Shown in pieces: positions 38,756-47,355 of a DNA stretch of 64,000 bases. Below the pieces are notes generated by a model. That model saw only the letters and a list, made by a program, of their open reading frames with translations. It was not told where the DNA came from and ran no database searches. How positions within the stretch are numbered: position 1 is the first letter of the stretch; each line of letters starts with the position of its first letter. Source of the DNA: CAYRTD01 sp964426915 (lineage in GTDB: Bacteria; Bacteroidota; Bacteroidia; Bacteroidales; GCA-2748055). Location: NCBI GenBank assembly GCA_964426915.1, contig CAYRTD010000001.1, positions 26,496 through 90,495 on the forward strand, in the 5' to 3' direction. The translations under genes were made by a program, and so were the position numbers.

Positions 38756-39190
38756 TAGTCGAGGGATCTCAATGATTTTTTTAGCTTCGCTGAGGACCTC
38801 GCCAATTGGCGATGAGCTCAGCGAAGCTAATGTTCGGGATCAAGCCTGCCCCTTCTTTTATGGGGGTGCGCGACCGCGTGGCGCTGAAGCTTTCCGCGAA
38901 CGTGGTCAACGAATACCGCTTAAATCCATGAGATCCCTCGCTATGGCTCGGGATCAGTTCGACTAAATGATTTTGAAGTACAAAATCATAGTCTGATTGA
39001 GATCCCTCGCTATGGCTCGGGATCAGTTCGACTAAATGATTTTGAAGTACAANNNNNNNNNNNNNNNNNNNNNNNNNNNNNNNNNNNNNNNNNNNNNNNN
39101 NNNNNNNNNNNNNNNNNNNNNNNNNNNNNNNNNNNNNNNNNNNNNNNNNNNNAATCATAGTCTCACTGACATTATGGACAGACTCTAGCT
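38756..39190. repeat. Composite R1-related repeat with 69-bp tandem units and an assembly gap
   Basis: The left part carries GCTAATGTTCGGGATCAAG and GCGACCGCGTGGCGCTGAAG, both R1 core words. It is followed by a 69-bp unit starting GAGATCCCTCGCTATGG at 38930 and again at 38999. Each unit holds the hairpin ATGATTTTG-AAGTA-CAAAATCAT. The second unit runs into 100 Ns (39053-39152), then ends in an R1 end, ACATTATGGACAGACTCTAG. The true copy number is unknown. Confidence 0.8.
39053..39152. other. Assembly gap (100 N)
   Basis: Exactly 100 unspecified bases sit inside a tandem repeat, the usual sign of a scaffold join of unknown length. Confidence 0.98.
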
Positions 39191-39855
39191 AGATTCAGAT
39201 GAAGTGCTGCCCTATAGAAAAAATAAGCTCCAATTGCCATTAATACATGTGAGAGATCCAGGTAATTAAACCAGGTATGCAAAGTAATCTCATTCATGAA
39301 TATGAGGGCACTAAGCATTGCAAATCCTATGGCGATAAGCATAATTCCGCTCCCTTTGCTTCGTGTTTTCCAGTAAACATAAAGGTGCAGGGGTGTATTA
39401 ATTACAAGGAGTCCAAAAGCCGAATGGATCTCTACAAACCTGAAATTCAGAGTTGTGAATGTCAGGGTCATAAAGGTGATCAACTCAATTATATTTGCCC
39501 AGTCCATTATTTTTCTGAATTTTGGACGCAGGAGAGGTTTGGCATATTCAATAGAGGCTCTTTCAAGGAGGGAAATGGAAAGCATACTGGTAAGCCATCC
39601 GGGAAGTTTCCATGCAAATGTAAAAAGGTACAGAAATCCATGTCCGATTAATCCGCCAAGAGCAGTAGCTATTCCCATGGTAAGAAAAAACCAGTTCATG
39701 AACTTAAAATGGAGTTCAGGCCGGTTAATTTTCAGCAAACGGAAAAAGGCGAAAAAACATACAGCAGAGACCAGCAGATCGGTGAGGGTAGTCATGGGTT
39801 CGAGAACCCGTATTCCAAAAATATCTATGTAAGTATCTGCTATCAGTAAAACCAT
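39172..39855 (-). CDS. Hypothetical multi-pass membrane protein (DUF6962-like)
   Basis: The 227-residue protein has about seven hydrophobic helices with short loops and the N-terminal block ADTYIDIFGIRVLEPMTTLTD. From memory this resembles DUF6962, a Bacteroidota membrane family of unknown function. The last codons and the stop (…AGAGTCTGTCCATAA) belong to an R1 end, so the C-terminal residues RVCP are supplied by the repeat. The original end was probably close to LHLNLA. No operon partner. Confidence 0.7.
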   Translation of the reverse strand: MVLLIADTYIDIFGIRVLEPMTTLTDLLVSAVCFFAFFRLLKINRPELHFKFMNWFFLTMGIATALGGLIGHGFLYLFTFAWKLPGWLTSMLSISLLERASIEYAKPLLRPKFRKIMDWANIIELITFMTLTFTTLNFRFVEIHSAFGLLVINTPLHLYVYWKTRSKGSGIMLIAIGFAMLSALIFMNEITLHTWFNYLDLSHVLMAIGAYFFYRAALHLNLARVCP

Positions 39856-39968
39856 ATAGTGAAAACAAGGTGTAAAAAAAAAAAGTTCAAGGCTAACAGG
39901 GAAAAACGAGCGGCAGTAACTATTTTATTAATCCGGGTGAAAACAATTAAGGTTATTACCTTTCGGGT

Positions 39969-40328
39969 TTAATAACCAAAATTGTCGTCATAAAAACCGC
40001 CACCATCATCGAATTCATCATCCAGATCGTCATCAATACCGAAATTTGTTAAATCCTCCGGTATGAAATTTTCCAGATCATCAAAACTATTCTCCTGTTC
40101 CTCATAAGCATCAAATTTGCTTTCCAGTTTATCAACCGCTTCCTGGGAGAAGGCAAATTCATTGTCCAGATCTTCCAGCGTTTCTATATTCGAGGGATTA
40201 AAACAGAAAGAAGTTACATCCAGTATACATTCTTCAATATAATCCGGATTTTTCATAAAAACATCCTTCAGGGTTTGGCCCTGGTACTCACCAAAATCAA
40301 GTTTCGAGTTCAAACTGTAAATCTTCAT
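39969..40328 (-). CDS. Small acidic protein with ExoX-C-like fold segment
   Basis: The 119-residue cytoplasmic protein begins MKIYSLNSKLDFGEYQGQTL and continues KDVFMKNPDYIEECI. This is close to the 'FGKYKGKT…DPxYIxW' pattern of the exodeoxyribonuclease X-like C-terminal domain, which also occurs alone. The C-terminal third is highly acidic (Asp/Glu-rich, with DDDLDDEFDDGGG). No catalytic residues are evident. It may bind nucleic acid or a protein partner; function is unknown. Confidence 0.65.
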   Translation of the reverse strand: MKIYSLNSKLDFGEYQGQTLKDVFMKNPDYIEECILDVTSFCFNPSNIETLEDLDNEFAFSQEAVDKLESKFDAYEEQENSFDDLENFIPEDLTNFGIDDDLDDEFDDGGGFYDDNFGY

Positions 40329-40737
40329 AACCCAACAAAAAATTTAAAAAAAATTAACTCCTCTTAATGAATGATTAACCTGACAAATATATTTTTTTTC
40401 TTACTTTATCTCCTATTATTTTGTATAAAATTTCAAAATTTAACAATAATCATATTAGCTTGTATGTAGCTGATTGTTAGAATTTAAGCGCTGTACATGT
40501 TCTGAAATATCCAGGATGCTGATATTTCTTGTTGTTCGTGTACAGTATCGGCTGAACCTGATTACTCAATCTCAGTTTTAAAGAACTGGTTTGCCTGCTG
40601 AAATATTGAAGGTTTTTGAAAAATTATACGTGTAAAAAAGCTAAAGGTTGTCCAGGATCTTCACCAGCTTTTGTTATCCAGCTATAATGAATATCCTTTA
40701 AACTGATGCTCGTTTTTTTTTAGAAATTACAGACAGA
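40329..40737. other. Intergenic region with no gene seen
   Basis: These 409 bases lie between two minus-strand genes. They are AT-rich and no repeat copy, hairpin of note or frame was recognised. Confidence 0.5.
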
Positions 40738-41445
40738 TCATTGTTTTTCTTTTTTCAAGCGATAAAACATAGCCGTTATTACGGCAAGTATTATGATAAT
40801 TCCTATAAAAAAGAGTATCCACGGAAACTTATAAGGAACATACTGAACGGAAAAATCGTAAAGAGGTTTTTTATCAGGAAGGGTAAATATCTCTTTCAAA
40901 CGGAATTCCTTTAATATAAATCTGGAATAATCCAAAATAAAGCCTGTGATCAAAACCAGGGAGCCAATTATCAACCCGGTCCATTCCAGCGTGGATATCC
41001 GCAGATCAGTTCCTTTTTTACAAAAATACAGAATTAGGGATGCCAGAATTATCATAAGCAGGGAAACCAGTACAGGAGCAATTACCGGTCCCGTCCATGT
41101 GGCGGGAATAAGAAATAAGATATCCCAGGTCATGAGCGATTCGGGCCAGCCTATCATTACTTTCAGGAAAACATAATAGAAAATGTCCCAGACAGCAAAA
41201 CTATATAAAAACCATGCAAACCCATCAGCTAGACGTTTCCCGGCAAGTACCCCTATCATAATCAGCATAATCAGTGTAGATGCTTCTCTTAATAATTCCA
41301 CCAGGGCAAGATCCGGGTCTATTGGAGCCAGGGGGAAACTGAACCCTTCAGGATACATCAATTCTCTCAAATAAACTACAACAGCAGTTTCAAGAAAAGC
41401 CATTGCAATGGCAAAAACAGTAACATATATATATTTTTTAATCAT
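40738..41445 (-). CDS. Hypothetical multi-pass membrane protein
   Basis: The 235-residue protein has about six hydrophobic helices and a short charged C-terminus (YRLKKEKQ). Notable segments are AFLETAVVVYLRELMYP after the first helix and WDIFYYVFLKVMIGWP in the middle. No family is recognised. The Arg-Glu-rich amphipathic loop after the first helix may be functional. It is transcribed alone. Confidence 0.65.
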   Translation of the reverse strand: MIKKYIYVTVFAIAMAFLETAVVVYLRELMYPEGFSFPLAPIDPDLALVELLREASTLIMLIMIGVLAGKRLADGFAWFLYSFAVWDIFYYVFLKVMIGWPESLMTWDILFLIPATWTGPVIAPVLVSLLMIILASLILYFCKKGTDLRISTLEWTGLIIGSLVLITGFILDYSRFILKEFRLKEIFTLPDKKPLYDFSVQYVPYKFPWILFFIGIIIILAVITAMFYRLKKEKQ

Positions 41446-41598
41446 AAGCCGGGAGTCGGGTTTGCAAATTAAAATTCATGTAATAGCAAAGTCAAAATTA
41501 CATTTTTCTAAACAAATCTGCTATACTGTTAGGGAAAGATTGGTCTGAATATCAGCTTACCGTTTCCTTGGGAATATGGAATAGTGGTAGGGTTTGGA

Positions 41599-41754
41599 GT
41601 CGCTTCGCTCGGGGGGGGACACAGAGAAGATGTTACACAGAGTTCACGGAGTAGTCACAGAGTACCACTGAGGAACATGGGATAATAGGATGAATTGGTC
41701 GCTTTGCTCAGGGGAGGACACAGAGAAGATGTTACACAGAGTTCACGGAGTAGT
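41599..41754. repeat. Two 57-bp direct repeats 99 bp apart
   Basis: GTCGCTTCGCTC…GAGTAGT at 41599-41655 recurs at 41698-41754 with a few changes. Both contain ACACAGAGAAGATG and TTACACAGAGTTCACGG. The second unit runs directly into an R2 fragment at 41755. Between and around them no gene is present in the 41446-41880 gap. Confidence 0.75.
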
Positions 41755-41884
41755 TGCTTTCAGATTGTAAGTTCTTTTAAAAAGATTATTACTTTTTAGA
41801 CAGACTCATCAGTTCGACTAAATGATTTTGAAAACCAAAATCATAGTCTCACTGAGTAAATCGGACATTATGGACAGACTCTAA
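41755..41884. repeat. R2 right-end fragment joined to an R1 end
   Basis: 41755-41808 is the right third of R2, ending ACTTTTTAGACAGACTC. It is joined to TCAGTTCGACTAAATG plus the hairpin ATGATTTTG-AAAAC-CAAAATCAT seen in the 38.9-kb array, and closes with the R1 end GGACATTATGGACAGACTCTAAA. The R1 end overlaps the stop codon of the VWA gene. Confidence 0.75.
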
Positions 41885-43092
41885 ATGTATTTATTTATAA
41901 GCCTCACCATCAATTCATTCAAGTATTCCACTTCATACTGCCCCACGGAAGCTTCAAGGTGATCGCCGCCAATTCCGCTGTGATCAGTAATGAATACATA
42001 AGTTCCGTTGCTTATAATGGACATATATCGCATGAGGAATTCAGTCTGTTTGTCAATTCCACTGCCAGCAATAGGAATCAGCTTTATTCCCTGAGCTGCA
42101 GCTTGCTTTACCAGATTATGGATTTGTGAAACAATCTGATTTTCGTAATGCGGTGGTGCATCGAGTAGTATAAAAAGGATCTTTGTTGTTGCAGCCGGGG
42201 ACCATTGCAGGTTGTTCAATGATTTATCCAATGCGGTATGTACTGCTTCGGGAAAGTCCCCACCGCCCGAAGCTCTTTGCTCTTTTATAAATCTGATGGT
42301 ATTGTCGGTTTCAGAGCTAAATGATGATGTCTTTGTTACATATTCATCCCCTTCATCGCGATAAAATACAGAGCCTGTGGAAATGGAGGTATTCGGGTTT
42401 CGGGCTCCGACCTCTGCTATTACATCAACAAGTTCTACCTTCAGATATTCGAGTTCATCCGACATTGATCCGGTTGCATCAACCATAAAAGCAATTTGCG
42501 CGATTTTTTCTCCGGCAGGTTCAGAATTATTGAGAATAATTTCATTAACGCCATCTTCAAAGTAATGAACATCGCTGAAGATCTCGGAGTTTACCCTAAG
42601 ATCAGGTTTCTGACTTCCCCGGAAGGGATTTGTCGTCACAGGCCAGAGTTCGGCTTTTCCATTATTATCAGTAAATGTCGACCATATTACATCTCCTGAA
42701 TTACTGAGGAGTTCAGTTTTTATATTTACAGCGGGTTCTCCTGATGAAAATTTTACAAAAACGGATATTCTTTTAGAAAGATCAAATGACCAGTAATCAG
42801 GCATTTCGGAATAATCCTGTCCATTTATCAGATCAGTCCAGAAATCCCAGTTATCCAAATCATTCCATTCAGCAGCCGTGATTTGGCCCGGTTCAATCTG
42901 ATCGTTTTCGCCATTTCCGTTTCCCCCTCCCGAACCGGTGGATGAGCCTGATCCTGAAGCAGATCCTGATGCGCCATCCATCAAAGCATAACTCTCAGTT
43001 CTTGATTTGTCACTGCTAAGGATTTCATTTTCGTCTTTTGTACAGGAGAAAAGAAAAACAGCGATTGCGATAATGAAAGCTAAGATTTTCAT
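41881..43092 (-). CDS. Lipoprotein with von Willebrand factor A domain
   Basis: The 403-residue lipoprotein has lipobox FSC (Cys17), a low-complexity Gly/Ser linker (about 43-62) that probably holds the protein off the membrane, a beta-rich domain (about 75-190), and a VWA domain (about 195-400) with the metal-binding DATGSMSDEL motif and downstream LDAPPHY. Such proteins bind protein or matrix ligands at the surface. The TAG stop lies inside an R1 end, which may have set the present C-terminus. No operon partner is seen. Confidence 0.88.
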   Translation of the reverse strand: MKILAFIIAIAVFLFSCTKDENEILSSDKSRTESYALMDGASGSASGSGSSTGSGGGNGNGENDQIEPGQITAAEWNDLDNWDFWTDLINGQDYSEMPDYWSFDLSKRISVFVKFSSGEPAVNIKTELLSNSGDVIWSTFTDNNGKAELWPVTTNPFRGSQKPDLRVNSEIFSDVHYFEDGVNEIILNNSEPAGEKIAQIAFMVDATGSMSDELEYLKVELVDVIAEVGARNPNTSISTGSVFYRDEGDEYVTKTSSFSSETDNTIRFIKEQRASGGGDFPEAVHTALDKSLNNLQWSPAATTKILFILLDAPPHYENQIVSQIHNLVKQAAAQGIKLIPIAGSGIDKQTEFLMRYMSIISNGTYVFITDHSGIGGDHLEASVGQYEVEYLNELMVRLINKYI

Positions 43093-43277
43093 AAGGGTAT
43101 TTTTTAGAGGTTTACTAGTGATTGGTTTTCTTAATGGATGTAAGAAGGGGGGAAAGGGTTGCGTTGAGTAGCTTTCTTTATTAGTCGAACCTGATATGTC
43201 AGCCTGGAATTTGCATATCGTTGATACGGATCTTTTAGAGTGGGGTATTAGGCCTGTTGTTGTTTACTTATACTTCC

Positions 43278-44495
43278 TCAGGCTCCAAACTTTTGCAATT
43301 TTAGTGTATGAGCCATTGCAAGAGGAAGCATTTCTTTGGCATGGAAGCTTCCAAATTCTCCCTGAAGGCAGGTTTTTTCATTAAATTCCGCCAGAAAGGG
43401 TCCTCTTAGGTATGGAGCATGTATAAGGGTTGGAACAGGGTGCCAGCTATGGGAAGCAATTGCGGCAGGCGTGGAATGGTCTCCGGTAATTATCAGGGCA
43501 TCAGGTTTTTTTTCCAGCAATATGGGTAATGCAGCATCCATTTCTTCTATGACTTTTACTTTTTCATCAAGATTACCATCTTCTCCTTTCTTGTCGGGAT
43601 ACTTATAATGAGAAAAAATAAAGGTAAAATCTTTGGCCAGCGCTTTGGCCGTTTCTTTACAAATATCTTCGGCTGAAGAAGGTTGGGAAAATACCGGAAT
43701 ACCAAGTAATCTTGCTACACCTCTGTACATTGGATATCCTGCTATTGCAGCAGGTTTCAATTTATATCTTTCCTCAAAAGAGGGCCAGTCGGGAAGTTTC
43801 GCAAAGCCACGTGATAAAACCATATTTGCTTTTTCTTCATCTTTCAGAATTTCTTTTACCTGCTCCAGTAAATCTTTAACAACAGAAGATGTTTTTGATT
43901 TGCCGTAAGGGGAACGGTCGGGCTCCAGGGGTGTCATACCGGTTTCCTGTGGATCCGTATCCCCAATCTGATCATCCAGATCTTCTCCTCTCATGACCAG
44001 TAGCGCCCTGTGTTCGGATACCGTTTCCAAAAATATTTCCGTTTCTTTAACCGGTTCAATATTCTCTTTTATTTTTTGCAAGACCCTTTTATTTTCATCG
44101 GTAGAAATTCTACCGGCTCTCCTGTCATTTACTTTTCCTTCTTCGTCCAGTGTACAAAAATTCAATCTGGCTGCAATATCCCCCTTTTTAAGTGGGAACT
44201 CTATACCCAGAGCACTCAGAACTCCGCGTCCTATCTGATAGATTAACGGATCATACCCGAACAATCCCAAGTGTCCCGGACCACTCCCTGGGGTAATTCC
44301 ACGGGCAACAGGGATGCTTAATCCTAATCCGCTGCTTTTCGCAAGTTCATCCATATTCGGTGTATTTGCAATTTCAAGGGCTGTGCCCTTTCTGTCATTG
44401 TCACAATCTCCCACTCCGTCAAGCACCAGGAGAACAATTTTCTTTTCATTCACTTCTGCTTGTTTGCTTATTAATTTTCCGTATACATCTTTCAT
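43278..44495 (-). CDS. apgM: Archaeal-type 2,3-bisphosphoglycerate-independent phosphoglycerate mutase
   Basis: This 405-residue alkaline-phosphatase-superfamily enzyme has metal Asp26 in VLDGVGD, the phospho-acceptor Ser71 in PGSGPGHLG, and later metal ligands in ITGDHSTPAA and SHSWHPVPT. It interconverts 3- and 2-phosphoglycerate. The ApgM form is shorter than the classical GpmI and is common in archaea and scattered in Bacteroidota. It lies 51 bp downstream of the proton ATPase gene on the same strand; a functional link is not obvious. Confidence 0.94.
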   Translation of the reverse strand: MKDVYGKLISKQAEVNEKKIVLLVLDGVGDCDNDRKGTALEIANTPNMDELAKSSGLGLSIPVARGITPGSGPGHLGLFGYDPLIYQIGRGVLSALGIEFPLKKGDIAARLNFCTLDEEGKVNDRRAGRISTDENKRVLQKIKENIEPVKETEIFLETVSEHRALLVMRGEDLDDQIGDTDPQETGMTPLEPDRSPYGKSKTSSVVKDLLEQVKEILKDEEKANMVLSRGFAKLPDWPSFEERYKLKPAAIAGYPMYRGVARLLGIPVFSQPSSAEDICKETAKALAKDFTFIFSHYKYPDKKGEDGNLDEKVKVIEEMDAALPILLEKKPDALIITGDHSTPAAIASHSWHPVPTLIHAPYLRGPFLAEFNEKTCLQGEFGSFHAKEMLPLAMAHTLKLQKFGA

Positions 44496-44546
44496 AGCAA
44501 CAAATTTTTAATGAGTATTTTTTTTGCCGGTACCGGTATGTTATAG

Positions 44547-47048
44547 TCAGGCATTTATATTTTCAGATTTTTCCCTTAGTTCTTTTTTCGACCGGCCCCT
44601 GCCAAAGTCATGTTTACTCATAATTTTATTAGCAAAGACCTTTACAACGTTTAAGAACAACAGCCATATAATGGCGTAACCCCAAACTGCCAAAGCTTTT
44701 CCCCAGCCGACTGCGGGTATGATCCACCCATAGACTGCAAATAATGTTCCCAGGACCTGCGTGCCTTCCAGAGCTATAAAGAACCAGATATTCGGGAAAG
44801 GCTTATCCCATAACCAGCCGGTATTCCGGGTTAAGAATATCGTCATATGTCCGGCCACAAGCAGCTTCAGGAAAATCATGGTTCGGACAGTATCTTCGGA
44901 ATATCCGGCCCTGTAAACTATATACCAGAACAGTAAAAATGAAGAGATCACTCCTCCCACACTTAATATACTGGCTGTTGTTAATACCCTTGGCATATTC
45001 CATCTTACCGGCTTCCTGGATGTTTTAACATTGTCGTAGGCGATGAGCATGATGGGTATATCATTTAGTATGGCCAGCAATACCACCATTATGGCTGTTA
45101 CCGGATAAAAATCGAAGATAAGAATCGAAAGGGTCATAAAAAGCAATACGCGCATGGACTCAGTAATCCTGAAGGTAGAATAACTGGTCATTCTTTCGAA
45201 TATTCTTCTTGCCTCTTCCACTGCCTGGATAATCACATTCAGTCCCGGAGCGGTGAGCACCAAATTGGACGCCGAACGGGCCGCATCCGTAGCATTTGAA
45301 ACAGCAATCCCTACATCTGCCTGTTTTAATGCAGGAGCATCATTGACACCGTCTCCTGTCATTCCTGCTATTTTGTTTTGTCGCTGAAAATGTTTGATAA
45401 TGTTGTATTTATGCTCAGGAGTAACCTCTGCAAAACCATCTGCATTCGCTACCTCTTTATCAATTTCCTCTTTTCCTCCTTCTCTTTTCCCGAAGATTTC
45501 ATCTGCTTCTTTAAAATTCGTGCCAAGACCAATCTGCTCTGCTACCTGTCTTCCAATAGCAATATGGTCACCGGTCACCATACGGATATCAATACCCCTG
45601 TTCTGAGCATCTTTAATGACCTCCTCAATATCCTCTCTGGGGGGGTCCAGAAGCGCAAGGATTCCAAGGTATTCCCAGTTGTTATTTTCTTTTCTGCCTA
45701 CTCCCAGGGCACGGAATCCTTTTTTACCAAGCTCATCTACCTTAGCTTTAATTTCCTTTTGTTGTTTTTCTCCGGCATTTACCAGATCCAGAATTACCTG
45801 GGGTGCACCTTTAGCAACTGTAAATGATTTACCTTCAAATTCGACATCTGCTTCAGCTCTTTTATCTGTTGGGTTAAAAGGTCTGAAGTCTTTTACAGAA
45901 TATTTATCCAGTTCGGATTTGTCCTTTATTCCCTCCAGAACAGCAAGGTCTATGGGATCTTCCGTATCTTCCCTTTTACAGGTAAGTCCGGCTGAAATTA
46001 TCAGATCATGTTTATCTTTTGCTTTTAATACTACCGGGTCCTCTAATTGTAACTGGTTTAGGGTTAATGTCCCTGTTTTATCTGCACATAAAACCTCAAG
46101 GCCTGCCATTTCCTCCATAGAGGACAGTTTGGATACAATGGCTTTTTTGCCGGCCAGTCTTCTGGCACCTATGGTCATAGTTACGGAGAGTACAGCCGGC
46201 AAAGCCTGGGGTATCCCCGCAATAGTGACAACAAGCGCGAACATTAAAACCTGCATCAATTCATTTTCCCTGATAATGCCCGTTACCACTATACCAGCCA
46301 CAAGAATAAAGGTAATGCCAATTAAAAAATAGCCAATTCTTAAAACAGCCTTTTGGAAATGGGATTTTTCTTCAGCCTTTTCTACCAGCTCTACTGTTTT
46401 GGCAAATTTTGTATTCTGCCCAGTTGCGGTTACAAGCCCTTTGGCTTGCCCTCTTTTTACTGTGGTGCCGGAATAGGTCAGATCATTTTTGTCTTTATCA
46501 ACAGGGACAGATTCGCCTGTAAGGGCTGATTCATCAATACTCAGATATTGGTCGGGGAGGAGCTTTATATCTGCCGGTACTACATCGCCCATTTGTAGTT
46601 TTACAATATCACCAGGTACCAGTTCTCGAGCATCGATTTTTGTTTGTTCTCCGTTTCTGATAACCCTGGCCTTTGGGGATAATTTCTTCTTCAGGGCCTG
46701 AATCGCTTTGTCGGCTTTACTTTCATGCAAGTAACTTACACTGCCGTTAATTAAAAGCATTACAAATATGACGGCAAAATCCTCCCATCTTTGAGCAATA
46801 ATTGCCAGAATACATGCTATCTCGAGCATCCAGGGAATAGGCCCCCAATAATGAGACAGATATCTTATGATCCAGCTTTTCTTTTCTTCTTCTTCTAAAG
46901 CATTCCAGCCGTACTTCTGCCTGTTTTTTTTAATATCCTCTTCTGATAGTCCCTTATCAGGGTTAATGTTAAACTGTTTCAGTACTTCGTCAACTGATAG
47001 TTTTTTGAATTCTTCCGGATCTGGTTTTTTTGTTTTCTTATTCGCCAT
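44547..47048 (-). CDS. P-type (P3A) proton-translocating ATPase
   Basis: The 833-residue protein has the P-type core: TGES actuator motif, phosphorylated Asp323 in DKTGTLT, GDGVNDAPALKQADVGIAV hinge, and about ten membrane helices. The short N-terminus with LNINPDKGLSEEDI-like segment, the lack of heavy-metal or Ca-binding signatures and the overall length match plasma-membrane H+-ATPases of plants, fungi and some archaea. It would pump protons outward using ATP and may help acid tolerance or membrane energisation. Cation specificity is inferred from family resemblance only. Confidence 0.9.
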   Translation of the reverse strand: MANKKTKKPDPEEFKKLSVDEVLKQFNINPDKGLSEEDIKKNRQKYGWNALEEEEKKSWIIRYLSHYWGPIPWMLEIACILAIIAQRWEDFAVIFVMLLINGSVSYLHESKADKAIQALKKKLSPKARVIRNGEQTKIDARELVPGDIVKLQMGDVVPADIKLLPDQYLSIDESALTGESVPVDKDKNDLTYSGTTVKRGQAKGLVTATGQNTKFAKTVELVEKAEEKSHFQKAVLRIGYFLIGITFILVAGIVVTGIIRENELMQVLMFALVVTIAGIPQALPAVLSVTMTIGARRLAGKKAIVSKLSSMEEMAGLEVLCADKTGTLTLNQLQLEDPVVLKAKDKHDLIISAGLTCKREDTEDPIDLAVLEGIKDKSELDKYSVKDFRPFNPTDKRAEADVEFEGKSFTVAKGAPQVILDLVNAGEKQQKEIKAKVDELGKKGFRALGVGRKENNNWEYLGILALLDPPREDIEEVIKDAQNRGIDIRMVTGDHIAIGRQVAEQIGLGTNFKEADEIFGKREGGKEEIDKEVANADGFAEVTPEHKYNIIKHFQRQNKIAGMTGDGVNDAPALKQADVGIAVSNATDAARSASNLVLTAPGLNVIIQAVEEARRIFERMTSYSTFRITESMRVLLFMTLSILIFDFYPVTAIMVVLLAILNDIPIMLIAYDNVKTSRKPVRWNMPRVLTTASILSVGGVISSFLLFWYIVYRAGYSEDTVRTMIFLKLLVAGHMTIFLTRNTGWLWDKPFPNIWFFIALEGTQVLGTLFAVYGWIIPAVGWGKALAVWGYAIIWLLFLNVVKVFANKIMSKHDFGRGRSKKELREKSENINA

Positions 47049-47206
47049 GATAATAAAAGGAGATTATCAATTTTTTCATTTTTCCAGGGGAAAACTTAAT
47101 ATTTCAGCCTTAGGTCGTTTTTAGTAAAAAACAGCTATTTCATAACTATAATTTTTTTAGTTAATAGTTTCAAAGTTTTCCCTGAGTTTTGATTCATAAA
47201 GCATAC

Positions 47207-47234
47207 CAAAGTTAATATCCTCACCTGGAGGCAA
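47207..47234 (-). promoter_or_regulatory. Candidate promoter for the P-type ATPase gene
   Basis: On the minus strand TTG (47234-47232) is followed after 17 bases by TAACTTTG (47214-47207), matching TAnnTTTG. It lies about 160 bases upstream of the ATG. The rest of the 47049-47351 gap has an R1 end at its far side and no gene. Confidence 0.45.
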
Positions 47235-47335
47235 TGCTGTACCCCACGTTTTATGAAGGCAACAATGGGATGCTTATTGAATGCTTGAATTGATTATTTT
47301 ATATTGACTGCGAAAATTTTCCCCAAACCTGTTGT

Positions 47336-47355
47336 TATCGACAGACACTATTTAC
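47336..47355. repeat. Solo R1 end overlapping a stop codon
   Basis: TATCGACAGACACTATTTAC is the reverse complement of an R1 end. The minus-strand stop codon TAA (47354-47352) lies inside it. Confidence 0.6.

Noticed and set aside
38930..39052. Tandem 69-bp units considered as a CRISPR array
   Set aside because: Units are directly adjacent without variable spacers and no cas genes are present.
38781..39158. 125-codon minus-strand frame across the gap with repeated LVELIPSHSEG
   Set aside because: It only translates the 69-bp tandem repeat and the run of Ns; not a protein gene.
39781..39810. GGGTTCGAGAACCC resembling a tRNA T-loop
   Set aside because: It lies inside a coding region and no cloverleaf forms around it.
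45616..46332. 238-codon frame opposite the P-type ATPase
   Set aside because: Antisense shadow of a strongly conserved gene; low-complexity Ser-rich translation and no family features.
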